DNA of 64,000 nucleotides from Kudoa neothunni (lineage: Eukaryota > Cnidaria), in contig OZ199840.1 in the NCBI GenBank assembly GCA_964304625.1, positions 806,001 through 870,000 of the forward strand. Direction: 5' to 3'. The translations under genes and the position numbers were made by a program. Positions 12,992 to 23,933 of this stretch are shown piece after piece (positions within the stretch are counted from its first letter, which is position 1; each line of letters opens with the position of its first letter). Below the pieces are notes generated by a model, which saw nothing but the letters and a program-made list of their open reading frames with translations, made no database searches and was not told the DNA's origin.

Positions 12992-14247
12992 TCACCTCCT
13001 TTTAATACAATTATCTATCTTCACCCATTGTAATGATGAAAGAGTATCTATGGATTTGTTCATGTTTTCTATCATTGTATATTGCTGTTTGATCATGTCA
13101 TTTAACGGGATGATTGCTTGATGAAGATAATTGATGTGATTTAATAGTTTATCAAATTGTTGTCGAACTGGCCATTGGTCTTTTTCAAATTTGGAATAAA
13201 ATTTTTCGCCTCGCATATTTTTCTCATTGCTAAATCTTTTCTGTGATTATCGTTAAATATGTTTTTTTCATCATGATCCACATTTGGAAATCCATAGTTA
13301 ATACAGTTGAAACCGATTCCCTTATAGTTCCTATTCCTTATATAATTCGGTCTGATCACTTCAAGAAAAACGTCGTTCTCTTTTAGTACATCCGCCTAAA
13401 TAGCGATTTTAAGCAAACCCTATTTCATCCAAAGTGTATAATCACAATAGGATCAGGAATTTTGTAAAATTCATTATTTCTTTTTGCGTAAATAACAAGC
13501 TCATCATCCTTCAACAGTCTAACTACATCATTCCATTTCTGTACATTTATGAGACTCAGTTCACCATCATTTGTTTGGTCTTGTATTCTGTTCAACAAAG
13601 AAGTGCCATATCCATCTTTTAACTTCCAAATCATCTTTTTACGATGTCTCCCCAGGTGGAGTTGGAGCCAATTGAAAATATCCCGATTTACTTAAACTAT
13701 AAATATACACATATTTAGAGTTGGAAAGAATTTAGTGGATCAAAATGACCATTGTCTAATTGAGTTCTTATAAGTTTGATCCATGGGTCCCCAATATTTG
13801 TAAATATTTTCACCATATTCGTAAATTTCTTGTAATGATGCCATTTGATATGGATGTGCCATTATGGCTTGTACGCAGAGGGTCACATGAGGAATGGGGG
13901 GTCTTTTAAATTTATCCTTTCCACGTTTCTATATTATATAACTAAAAATGTGTTTTTTTAATAGAACATACATTTTTTGGATGAATTAAAGAGTCTATGT
14001 TGGGTTCATTGGTTGGTGAAGTTTTGATCTCATTAGGATACAATTGGAGTAACTTGGTGAATTTTTCAAATGAATCACTGCTTTTACTTTCTTTTGCGCC
14101 ATAATTAATGGATTCATCCAACTTGCGAAATACTATGCCTTAATTTTAAAAATTTCAACCAAGTTTCATGATTATAATTTACTGTCCATCACTATCTTTT
14201 TCTGGATGATTATCAATGCGTATGAGCGTTAACTTGTTGATTAGCAT
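12992..14247 (-). CDS. Divergent forkhead plus HSF-like transcription factor with C-terminal predicted coiled coil
   Basis: Exons by eye: 14247-14193, 14138-13972, 13928-13750, 13696-13446 and 13395-12992, with introns of 43-54 nt. Exons 3-4 read as a forkhead winged helix: RPPIPHVTL, QAIM, EIYEYGENIYKYW, KNSIRQ, LSKSGYF, then PPG and IWKLKDG. FOX proteins have the same order (RPP, QAIM, EIY, KNxxR, LS, W). Exons 4-5 read as an HSF-type domain: NEFYKI, EVIRPNYIRNRN, FNCINYGFPNV, then IFNDNHRKDL, matching HSF FxVF, EVLPKYFKHNN, FVRQLNMYGFRKV and FQHPCFLRG. A helix rich in hydrophobic and polar repeats follows (about 13160-13010), like an HSF oligomerisation segment. The frame slips by one base in a G4 run (13650-13653) and again in an A5 run (13218-13222), so it is either damaged or carries assembly indels. 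A further 44-codon frame at about 12822-12962 may be a tail exon. Predicted role: nuclear DNA binding. Confidence 0.6.
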
Positions 14248-14629
14248 TAGAAAATATATCCAACGTAACTGTAGTTACGTATAAATAAACATAGTGATAT
14301 ACAGTGAAGCCATGAAACCAATTTATAAATAAAAGGACAATTAAATTGTTATTTGTTGTCAGTAAAGTTGCCTTTTATTAATTAGACCCAGCTTATCATG
14401 AAAAAACTCTAGAATTATTTTACTTAAAAAATATTAAATTATATCAATAAATCAGAACAAATAGCATGTACATGTTCGATTCGAAAAGTATCAAATCACA
14501 CTTAATATAGTATATGAATTGATTTTAAAAATATTCATAAAATTAAGAATATATTTATAAATATTATTATTATTATTATTACATTAAATCAATTTTTGTT
14601 AGCCTTTATAATTTTATTGTACTCTAAAG
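14248..14629. other. Upstream region of the forkhead-HSF gene
   Basis: AT-rich non-coding sequence with an ATT-repeat run near 14562-14580. No promoter motif can be assigned with confidence. Confidence 0.4.
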
Positions 14630-15236
14630 CAGTGTTTTCCACCACTGGACTTAAAAAAATTTTGTGGGTCTTGGGAACTTTCAAAGGTTTAATGAACGCT
14701 CTAGTGGGACGTGGAAAATCTTGAGTAATGGCAATGATGTGACACGGATAATGGTGGAACAATTGAGCAGTATGACGTACTTTGAAGTCAATATCGCAAT
14801 TTTTGATATCGCTTATTTATAATTTATAAATGACGATTAATTATATAAAGATTGATAATAATATTTAGCATATCTCTCATCCAAATAGAATCAGAACGGT
14901 TAGAATCTCAATCTTGTCCCATTTAGAATCATATAATCATATATCCCATTTTTGATTACATCTAATATAATATCGATTATACATGTTATATATTAATTTT
15001 TTGGAGGAATGAAGAACAAAATATGTTAATTATTGAAGTCAATCAAAAAATTATATCAGATCTACTCGAACACATTTTAATTTTAATGAATAAAGAAATA
15101 TATATTATTTTCTTTCAAATTTCTAATTTTAATGTGATATCGAGCTATATTCATAATTATGAACAGTTTAGAGTAAAAAAATTAATACTTTTGAAAGTAA
15201 TGCGTACGGGACTTTTCAAGAAAAAAAGGTTGGGGA
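14630..15236 (+). mobile_element. hAT-like non-autonomous element (about 0.6 kb)
   Basis: The left end is CAGTGTTTTCCACCACTGG, a typical hAT-type terminus, and the right end (AAGGTTGGGGAA) is the complement of a CCCAACCTT-type hAT end. The interior shares several blocks with the complement of 59469-60141, including AATAGAATCAGAACGG and ACGGATAATGGTGG, so both belong to one family. The flanks share ACTCTAA imperfectly (14621-14627, 15237-15243), an eroded 8-bp target duplication. The 84-codon frame at 15023-15277 overlaps it and shows no transposase motif. Confidence 0.6.
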
Positions 15237-16128
15237 ACTCTAATCTAAACCTTGCTGTTCATAATATTATTTATTGATTTTATTCATACCAGTTAAATCT
15301 CTAAAAAACAAATAAAATTATTATCGAGCTTAGACTAAAATTAAACAGATCATAAAAAATCCTCTCTCTATAATCTATAATCTATAATCTACAATATATA
15401 ATATAATATAATATAATATATAATCCATAATCTATAGTTTTGATCGAATTCAGTTTGAAAACCGCTGCAATAAGCACAAGAAATAAAAACAAAATACTCG
15501 GTAACCATGGTGATTAATACCTCCTCCATACTATTTGATATCATAAGTTTATTTAATTTACATGCCATCATAATTAAAACAATAGGAATCAAAATTAGAA
15601 GGTAGTATGAATCATTAAAGTAATACAAAAAGTCACAACCTACAAAGTTATTTAACGCATGATAATTCCACATGTTGCATATTTAATCCGCCAGATTATA
15701 AACAGTATTGAATTTCCCATAAATGGAAATAAAATTTATCTACTATATAGCGGTTATAATTTTCAAATTTAAAATGTCTCAAATAACACTTGTACACAAG
15801 ATGAAAATAAGATAAAATTCATTATGCGCAAGCAACTGTTGAACCTCACAATAACCAACACAATATTTTCTGTAGTATCGAGCGGAGATTGGTAATTTCC
15901 GAACCGTATAATATGATTCACATTAAATAGTTGAAATAATAAATATCTTAAATAAATGACAAAAATAATATATGTATATTAATTAAATTAAACTTCAAAT
16001 TTCTACTAATTAAATTCACTGATTAACCACATAAACAAATAGAATACAATATCGGACACAATACAGAGTATGCCCCTAAACATTTAAACGAAAGTATCAC
16101 GCGCACGCAGTCACTTTTAAATTTAAAG
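15237..16128. other. Intergenic stretch upstream of MDH
   Basis: Contains a degenerate tandem repeat of TATAATC and TATAA units (about 15368-15437). A 94-codon hydrophobic minus-strand frame (15389-15673) starts with ATG but runs through this repeat and has no recognisable domain; it is treated as chance. Confidence 0.5.
15368..15437. repeat. TATAATC/TATAA tandem repeat
   Basis: Several tandem copies of a CTATAAT unit pass into ATATA(A) units. It is a low-complexity satellite-like tract. Confidence 0.8.
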
Positions 16129-17823
16129 ATGCTTAGGGTCGGTCGATCACTGTTTACAAATTTTTTTTCCTCGCGAACATTGGCTACTACCGCCCGAGTG
16201 AGCCACTTTCGAATAATTCTAATTTTTAACGAACACATTTAAAGTGTAACACAAAAGTGGCAGTTGTTGGTGCGGCTGGTGGCATTGGTCAACCATTAAG
16301 TTTGCTATTGAAACACTCCCCATACATTAAATCATTGGCGCTCTATGATGTGAAAAATGTTGACGGTGCACATCTTTCGATTACACTTAGTGAATAATCC
16401 ACTTATTTTAGGCATTGCAATGGATCTGAGTCATATCGACACAGCTAGTCAAGTTTATGGCTATACAGGTGAATCCCAGTTGAATAATTGCTTGGATGGT
16501 GCCGAAATTGTGTTGATAGCAGCAGGAATACCACGCAAACCAGGTATTTAATTTCGCGTGCTCTTCAAGTTGGTTACAAATAATTCCAAATACTCCTTTT
16601 TATGCCATCTATCTATCTATCTATTGAGTTGAGTTGAATGTATTCGTATGTTTATGTGATAGGTATGTTGAGAAGTGATTTGTTTAATGTGAATGCTAAA
16701 ATTGTCACTCATGTGGTTGACCAAATATGTAAATCTGCGTTCAATCCACTTATAGCTATTGTTACCAATCCTGTATGTTGTTTGATTTACTTGTTTCTTT
16801 GGTAATACGTAACAACAAAATTCAGGTTAATTCAATGGTTCCTGTGGCAGCTGAAGTATTACGATTGAATGGCATGTTCGATACAAGAAAGTAATTATTA
16901 ATGTGCTTTATGAGTGAGGATGGTAATTGTTGTTTGAAGATTGTTCGGTGTGACCACCTTGGATTTGGTACGTGCTAGCACATTCTACGCTCAATTGGTC
17001 GGATGTGATCCACGCGAGACCCATGTACCTGTAGTGGCTGGTCATTCTGGTGAAACTATTGTTCCATTGTTTAGTTTGGTAATTTTATTGTTTCGACATG
17101 AATTCAATGTGATGATTTTTACTCAGGCCACACCGCCCGTTAAAAATTCCGACAAAATTTCCACTTTGGTTAATTTGGTTCGTGATGCTGGAACTCATGT
17201 GGTTAATGCAAAAGGGGGTGAAGTAATTGAATTGGGTTGAACAAAATCAAATAAGTGATGTGTTTGTATAATAGGGATCGGCTACACTTTCGATGGCCTA
17301 TGCCGCTTTCCGTTTCGCGAATTCGCTTCTGCAAGCTCGTCTTGGAAAATCCGATGTCATCGAATTCGCCTATGTTTATTCGAAATATCACGATGACATT
17401 GATTTCTTCTCAGATCCCATCAAATTAGATGTATTTATTGTGATTGCCACCATCAATTTTTCAGCCAATAATAGTTTGAAGGAGTTATGAATGTGTGTGA
17501 TTATGGGCTCATTGAGGAGGGGTGAAAAAGCTATGATACTCAAAGTATACTTGAATATTTGGAGGTGCACACTAAAATTTATGTAATCAAAAATATTTTA
17601 GGCCAAAGATCAAATCAAAAAAGACATTCAAATGGGTTATGACTACGTTAAAAACAACTACACTGCTCCTGCTAATGTGGAAGCTAAAATTGTAGCTCGA
17701 TTTTCCGAAGTTAAAGTTAAAGACGCATGGCTTCTTCCTAACGACTATGGTGTTTACAAGACCGGTCATATACCCAAATCGAAACTGGGCGATGCCACCG
17801 TTACCAATCCCACTGAAAAATGA
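16129..17823 (+). CDS. MDH2: Malate dehydrogenase, mitochondrial (nine exons)
   Basis: Catalyses malate + NAD+ to oxaloacetate + NADH in the TCA cycle. Exons: 16129-16197, 16245-16365, 16412-16543, 16663-16772, 16826-16890, 16940-17078, 17127-17222, 17275-17430, 17602-17823; in frame throughout, 369 aa. Exon 1 alone encodes a mitochondrial transit peptide ([16 protein letters not shown], with no acidic residues). Next come the NAD-binding loop [15 protein letters not shown], the LYDV strand, the substrate-binding loop GIPRKPGMLRSDL with both arginines, [18 protein letters not shown] and the catalytic-His motif [13 protein letters not shown]. Exon 9 starts like the usual MDH C-terminal helix ([18 protein letters not shown]) but continues about 55 residues, to [12 protein letters not shown]. 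About 25 residues usual between TPLLLG and that helix are not seen, and the 171-nt last intron might hide a small exon. The plant or bacterial type is less likely because of the exon 1 presequence. Confidence 0.93.
16609..16625. repeat. (CTAT)n microsatellite in MDH intron 3
   Basis: Short tandem CTAT/ATCT run inside the 119-nt third intron of the MDH gene. It may explain why this intron is longer than most of its neighbours. Confidence 0.75.
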
Positions 17824-17967
17824 AAAGTCGTCCAATTCAACCAACTGTGTTGAACACCATTAAACTCACAATAGAACTAAATCGTTCTCTATCGTGTTTC
17901 CATTTATTTTTTCTTTTTATTCTTTTTTCTTTTTATTTATAAATTATAATTATATAATTATGGGTAA

Positions 17968-17973
17968 AATAAA
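17968..17973 (+). terminator. AATAAA polyadenylation signal candidate for MDH
   Basis: A canonical AATAAA lies about 145 nt after the MDH stop codon, downstream of a T-rich tract. The distance suits a short 3' UTR. The hexamer is common by chance in such AT-rich DNA. Confidence 0.45.
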
Positions 17974-19533
17974 ATATTGTTTTTCGCGCATTTATCTGTA
18001 CTTTGGGGATCAGCTTTCCTTAACATAAATTTAGTTAACCCATTGTTAAAAGAATTATTAACAAATTCACATATAACATTCTTATCTGATTTTATCCCAT
18101 TGGCGGGCGTTCCCACAAAGGGTTTGAAACGGTGCTTCTCGATTCATTTCAGTTTACAAACTTCCTGTCAGTCATTTACGAAGACAAATCGGCATCCTTT
18201 CTCATAAAAATTAATTACAAATAGACTTGGTTTTATTATGCGAAAATTTATTACTAAACTCTATCTACATTCCAGGCACCAGGCGGGGTACATTTGGTTC
18301 CCATCTATGAAAATGTCTTCCTAATTCGTAATAGAGGCAATTTATTCGATTGAAATTTCATGAATTTAGCATGTTAGTTATTAGTTGGAAAAACTTTTAA
18401 TTCATGTTTAACTTTAAAAATAATTATGACCTCACATTTCTAATTTCTAATTGGTTAGACGATTTTATTTATAAAAATAATCGTTGGGATGATTGAAAAA
18501 TATTCATTTATATTTTTCGGAATATTTAAATAGTATATATCTCAATAATTCCATTTTATGATTATGATTATGATAGATACTTTCAAACTTAAATTAAGAA
18601 ATTGGGATTAACCAACATTTATTCGTAACCATCGTGGTCTGTTGAATGTTGTTTCGTTATAGTATTGAGTATTTCACTGTAATTATGTTTAAAATCATTT
18701 TAATAATTTTTATTGGATTTAAAGGATACTTAATGCATAACATGAGTAGAAGCCTGAGGATGATCGCGTATGTAGTTGTTACCACAATATTTTGATAATG
18801 TGTTGACAGGTGTGGGTTCCCTTCTCCGTAAAGTTATAATTTTTATTAGAAATTAGACTTTTTCTAACTTGGAATTTTATAATATCGACAACGGTTTTTA
18901 TAAATGATTTATTTTGGTGTGGGTTGATGTTTAAATTGTAGATTACCAATCCGATTAATCTAGTTTCATTTCAAATATTATAACCGCTAATATTTGAAGT
19001 CTAGATGAGTTAAAATGTCTGGTAAATTTATTTAAAGATGTTTTTACCTACTTAAAAACGAATAAAAATAGTTTAACCTGGTTTCTCTTAGGATCACTCA
19101 GATACCTCATGGGCATACATGGAATTTTATGCGCTCAATACGAACGGGAAGGGTTAAACAAAATCCGTCTAACTTCTTCAAAAGTGAGTTAAACCTGAAA
19201 GTAACGTGACTAACAATAAGGAAATTTCCTAATTTTAATATATTATTTAGACTCAAATTCATTAATAAAAAAATTTAAAAAGATATTATGTAACGATTGT
19301 ATAATTGATTAATCAAATTGTATTTCTTTTTAAAAAATAGCGTCAAAGTGGACATGTGTAAAACCGGTCACTGACTGTAATAATATTTAAGGTGTCTTTG
19401 TTAATGTAAAAAATCCATTTCTGCTTTTCTTAGGTTTTTTTAAATATAATGCGCAAAGTTCTATAATATATTATGTATAGTTCGCACCTTTTATTTGCGA
19501 TTTCGCATTCTAGAAAACCCCAATAAACCATCA

Positions 19534-19574
19534 AGACGCCGACACCGACGCCGACACCTACGCCTACACCTATT
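19534..19574. repeat. GACACC/GACGCC-type short tandem repeat
   Basis: About seven degenerate 6-bp units of the GCCGACACC type, conspicuously GC-rich in an AT-rich setting. Confidence 0.7.
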
Positions 19575-20061
19575 AGGTGTTTTTCCTCGCTCATCTAATT
19601 TATATTTCCTTTTGGAGGTATTTGATCATCGATTACACTTGTCAATGTTGATGGTCTCACTCCCTTTGTAATTAGTTTTACATGTTTAGAATACATTTTG
19701 AAGTTCTTACTTTTTTATTTAAAGCTATGAATGCTATATTGTTTTCATATGTAAAACTACAACTCAGAGGACAGTAACTTAACTGCCAACAAATATAGAG
19801 ATGTACCATTTACAGTGAAAGTGACAGAGACAGAGACAGTGCAACCTTGGAGTTCGAAAACATATAGAAAGAGTATCCTGAACCAATCTAGTCGAAGCAA
19901 AAAACAGAGAAGGTAAGAAATTCTAGAAGAAGATACGCTCAATCAAATCGTAAGAACCTCAGCAAAAGAGAATCTTTTATAATCTATTGTATGACACCGA
20001 AAAATATTTACTCTATGTAACATGTGGATGATAAGGGTTGTAATCTACTAATCACATATGC

Positions 20062-20145
20062 ACGGCCGAGAGCGGAACGGCATGGCAACACCCCCTTTTA
20101 ATGCTAATTTAGCAGGTTCGATTCACAGTTCGAACCTTGTGTTAC
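20062..20145 (+). other. tRNA-like or SINE-like GC-rich tract
   Basis: GGCCGAGAGCGGAACGGC resembles the A-box region of Leu/Ser tRNAs. A perfect B-box-like GGTTCGATTC lies about 50 nt downstream, followed by an inverted copy (TTCGAACCT) that forms an 8-bp hairpin. No complete cloverleaf or acceptor stem could be drawn, so it is not called a tRNA gene. A tRNA-derived SINE head or a tRNA pseudogene is possible. Confidence 0.3.
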
Positions 20146-21883
20146 ACCCTATATTTCATTTTTATTATTATATTTAATAGTTATTTTTTATATTGTATAA
20201 ACACAAGGAACGTTTGTTTTTAAATGAAAAAGAATACGAATAGTCATCTATTTGATGGGCGATAACGGATTAAACTAATTTTCATTATTATGTATGGAAC
20301 GTAATTATTCTGAGTTCGAACGCGCTTCTAGAACGGATTATCGTCGTAGTCAGGTCCGAGGTTGCACTGCATTTGATTTCTAGCCCAGCTGATGTAGAGA
20401 GATCCTCATCAAAAACAGATAATATAATCCAAATTAATTTTATAAATTATAACAGCCAACCTAGAATAAAATAATTATTTTTTTAATAATATAGGAAAAG
20501 ATTGGTAATATAATTAAAAGACCTCAGGTATCGAGAAAAATCATCTAACATGTTTGATGTATATTTAACAATATACTATTAATTTCCTATTCACATTGCT
20601 CCCTTTCTTTTGTAAAAATAGCTTTAATTAAAAAAGATTATTCTAAAATTATTTAATGTAATGTAGTTGGAATATTTGTTGTATTATCAATATAAAAATT
20701 TACTGATAAAATTTTTATGATATGATTAGAACTTTTTAATAATTAAAATAAATGAATTAAAAAATTTATAAACTAAAATACGTGATAATTAATTATATTA
20801 TAGTTTTAAATAGTTAATAGTCATTATACCAAATATGATAGAGAAGCTGCTTTACAATCAAATATGTAAAACATATTTAAATTGTCGAGCAGTATGATTT
20901 TGATGCGAAACATTATTGAAAATATTATTATGATGGTTAATGAATTTAGACAATATCTTATGTGCAATAGAGTAGGTTTTCATTGGTTTGGGGGATTTAA
21001 CAAAGATTTCACGTCCACCAGCGGTATTGTGTTCTAAATTCTTTGATAAGGATAGCAAACAACGGCGAAGGAATCGGCATAATAAACTACACATAGAATG
21101 GTTTATTTAAAGTGTCACATCCTGCCCTATTACTCATTCCATGATAGTTTTCTGTTGTTTATTTCTCTATTATTTGAACTAAGAGATAATAGATACATTG
21201 AAGAATTTGGTGTATTTTAATAAAACATTAATTAGATAGAGTAAGAGAAAAAGTTGTTAACAATACGGAGATTAAATTTCCACGAAGTTATGTGCGAAAG
21301 GACTATTCAAAAAATTTATCAAATATTTTTACTAGAATAAAAACGTATCACTCCATATTTAATTTTTACTACAAAGTATTGATAAAGTTTTCGTAAGAAA
21401 ATAACATGTCTTTTCGGTTAAATTTTTTGAGCCACTAGCTGCTACACGATAATCCGACAAAGTATCGTTTGTGGTAGGATTGTCGACATATTCAACGTTC
21501 GGTTAATTTATGGCATCATATAGGCCAGGATCTGGTAACAATATTAATTTTTATACAATTATATTGGATTTTGTTCTCCTGACGTCGAGTCCTCCCCTAT
21601 CCTCCATCTTCTCATTACACCATATGACTCCGGATGATTCCATATGGGGAGGAAGGATCGGGAGTCTGCGGTTTCTTAAGGTCATAAGTGAAACATCCCA
21701 TCTTATATGCATAATATAAACCACAATATCTAAGATTTAATCACGAAGAAATTATGTAATTCGCTGTTTTTGAACTTACCATTACATTCAAATTTTGAAT
21801 TATCATTAAACACAAACCATTTTTAATCGAAATATTTGGGTAACGAATGAATGTTTGGTGCTTAACGTTAACACCTTAAACTG

Positions 21884-22705
21884 CAGTGACTTATTTTGTC
21901 GTGTGCAATTATGTGTCGTACGTAATATCGCAATAAAACGTAAAAGAATGAGTATATAGAAAATTTAATTTGTATTCTATAAACTTTGTAACAAAAGTAA
22001 GGTATTGCTATAATTTGACATTAGAAAAATTTAAATATCCATAGATTTTATGTATTTTCTGTCTTGCGTAATGGATTTTCTTCCACAAAAGGAAAATTTC
22101 AACACTACCCCAAAAGTTGAAATAGTAAAGTATTCTCAAAAATTAGCGAATAAATCACACGCTAAATTTGAAACAACGAAGATCTTGGATGTAAAAATAA
22201 GATCTGCTTTGAATACTATTGTAACTATATAGACTAGTTATTTTAACATTATAATGATTGTTCTCTTCAAAAATAATAAAAACTCGCAAAGGGAGAAAAT
22301 ATCGATTTTGATCTACAAGTGAGAGAGTCAATTGAACTGATGAGAGACGAAAAGATAGAAGATTCTCAATATGTCTCTATTAATAAAGCTAATGAATTCC
22401 TTATGATGTCTCAAAATCAAAATCAACATCTGCATCTGCATCTATTGGTTTATTTATGATTTAATAAAAAGATTTAACATTTCGCATAACACATTATTTA
22501 GTGAATCTCCAAATTTTAAATCGTGTTACATTATAAAATAATTCAAATATTAAACTAAAAAAGTACGTTAGTTGGTCAAAATAAAATCCAATTTTTTATA
22601 TTTTTGTTAATTTCGCATGCACAAAGTTACGTGCCGTGCGTAATTTTGGCTCATGCATAGTGGGTTTGATTTCCCATTCGATTACGCACCACCCATAAGT
22701 CACTG
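21884..22705 (+). mobile_element. Repeat-family copy with conserved ORF (plus orientation, 822 bp)
   Basis: The ends are CAGTGACTTAT at the left and, on the complement, CAGTGACTTATGGGTGG at the right. The right side is flanked by TA and the left by TG, as in TA-inserting elements of the Tc1/mariner/pogo group. It is homologous to 6066-6811: upstream of the frame both read CGTAA(A/T)ATCGCAATAAAAC. The frame at 22050-22232 shares KVEIVKYSQK and LDVKIRSAL with that copy, and similarity continues past its stop (FDLQV, NKANEFLM, QNQNQHL). The protein family is not recognised. Confidence 0.65.
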
Positions 22706-23199
22706 TACATGTCATTATTTGCAACTTGCAATTCAAATATGGAAAAAAAAAGATTCAGCAAAAACAATAACTTATGAATATTAAGAAATTCTCATAGAAC
22801 ATTTTTCTATACAGCTACAGTTATTAACTAGACACAGTAAGGTTATCCTTTACATAACAGGACTGTAGTCGGAAACTTCCTCGCAGATTCGGGAAACGGA
22901 ACGCGTTGGGAGAAACTTTGATTTTAAAAATAATCATTCCATCAATATGATGGATTATGCATTTTTTGCATAGGTGCGACTTATACTATCAAAATTTTGC
23001 AGAGTATTTGTCTGATTTCAGAGAAAAAAATGAATATCTTGGGCGATGATGCATCTTATAAGAAATGTTAGTCAAGATATATTTCTTCCGATATATTTAT
23101 TGTTTAAAAAGCAAAATTTACGAGTTGACTCAATTTTTCAGCATTCCATACTGAAAAATTGGGAAATATTCGTATTTTTCACGCAAAAATTCACCTTAC
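22706..23199. other. Intergenic stretch, nothing firm
   Basis: AT-rich. A 70-codon frame at 23046-23258 may be the degraded upstream part of the transposase fragment that follows; no motif confirms this. Confidence 0.4.
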
Positions 23200-23560
23200 A
23201 AAAGTTACCTGTGATGAAACACAAAAGCATGCAGGAATTCTCTCTTCAAAATCTATAAGCTATTGAACCAAATTGTTGAGAAGTATTGTTACGTTGAAGA
23301 TTACGGATAAATGAAAAAAAAAGGTCAGAATTCCATTGTCCAGATCGATGAAATTAGGGGGGACAAAGGGAAATCTGTTGAATTGTTGGTGGAGTCGACG
23401 TGTAAGATGAATGTTCTTTCTAAAATCCCAAGTGAAGAGGCAATTCTGACCATGGGAAAATTGTTCTTAATAATGTGGAAAAGAATTCTATTATACCGGC
23501 AGATAAAAATGAAGCTACAATCGTCTGAATAATGTATGATTTTGTCACAAATATTCGCTT
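23200..23560 (+). pseudogene. Merlin/ISXO2-like DDE transposase fragment
   Basis: The frame at 23311-23532 reads NSIVQIDEIRGDKGK followed by VESTCKMNVLSKIPSEEAIL. This resembles the IS1016/ISXO2 catalytic core (IVEIDES, then GxxKGK, GVERxTGK, VPxRSAxTL). Just after it, a different frame gives VEKNSIIPADKN, similar to the next block (PGTTIxSDxW). Several frame changes and stops are present, so it is dead. The identification rests on short matches and is tentative. Confidence 0.45.
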
Positions 23561-23933
23561 GTTTTTGGTATTGGTGTACATACAAATATAATCGTTACTA
23601 GGTAGGGAGGCTTTAAAAGAGGGTACCGGAACATTGCTAATCAAAATGAAGAGTCATTGTATGACTTCATATGGGGTTATTTATAACAAAAAAATATAAA
23701 AATTTAAATTTAGAACTTTCTATAAAGAAATAATAAAGAATTATTGAATATAATTTATTGTGTTGTTATTGCACGATTTTATCAGACATTTTCCGACTAT
23801 AACCCCCTTTATGTAAAGAATGGCCTAAGAAGTATTAATTAATTTTTAAACATAAAATATTAAATTTAAGAATATGGTAATGAAAAGAAATTAAGCAATC
23901 ATAGAATCAAAACATACAACACTAATCAAAATT

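Larger units (their letters stand above)
17980..21883. other. Gene-poor region with repeat fragments
   Basis: No coding gene was recognised in about 3.9 kb. Seen here: a possible 78-bp piggyBac-type MITE between TTAA sites (19073-19158); a lone element terminus (GTAAAACCGGTCACTGACTGT, about 19351-19372) matching one at about 26250; a short hexamer-like repeat (19534-19574); and a tRNA-like GC-rich tract (about 20062-20145). The 76-codon frame at 17977-18207 shows no domain. Confidence 0.5.

Noticed and set aside
15389-15673. 94-codon hydrophobic minus-strand ORF
   Set aside because: Its 3' half is translated satellite repeat (YYIILYYIL) and no family was recognised.
17431-17601. Hidden small exon in the last MDH intron
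   Set aside because: Several GT/AG combinations were tried; none gave sequence resembling the missing MDH segment in frame.
17587-17844. 85-codon minus-strand ORF
   Set aside because: It overlaps MDH exon 9 in antisense and has no domain.
17977-18207. 76-codon plus-strand ORF just after MDH
   Set aside because: It overlaps the likely MDH polyadenylation region and has no recognisable motif.
20062-20145. tRNA gene
   Set aside because: A- and B-box-like blocks exist, but no full cloverleaf or acceptor stem could be formed; kept only as a tRNA-like tract.
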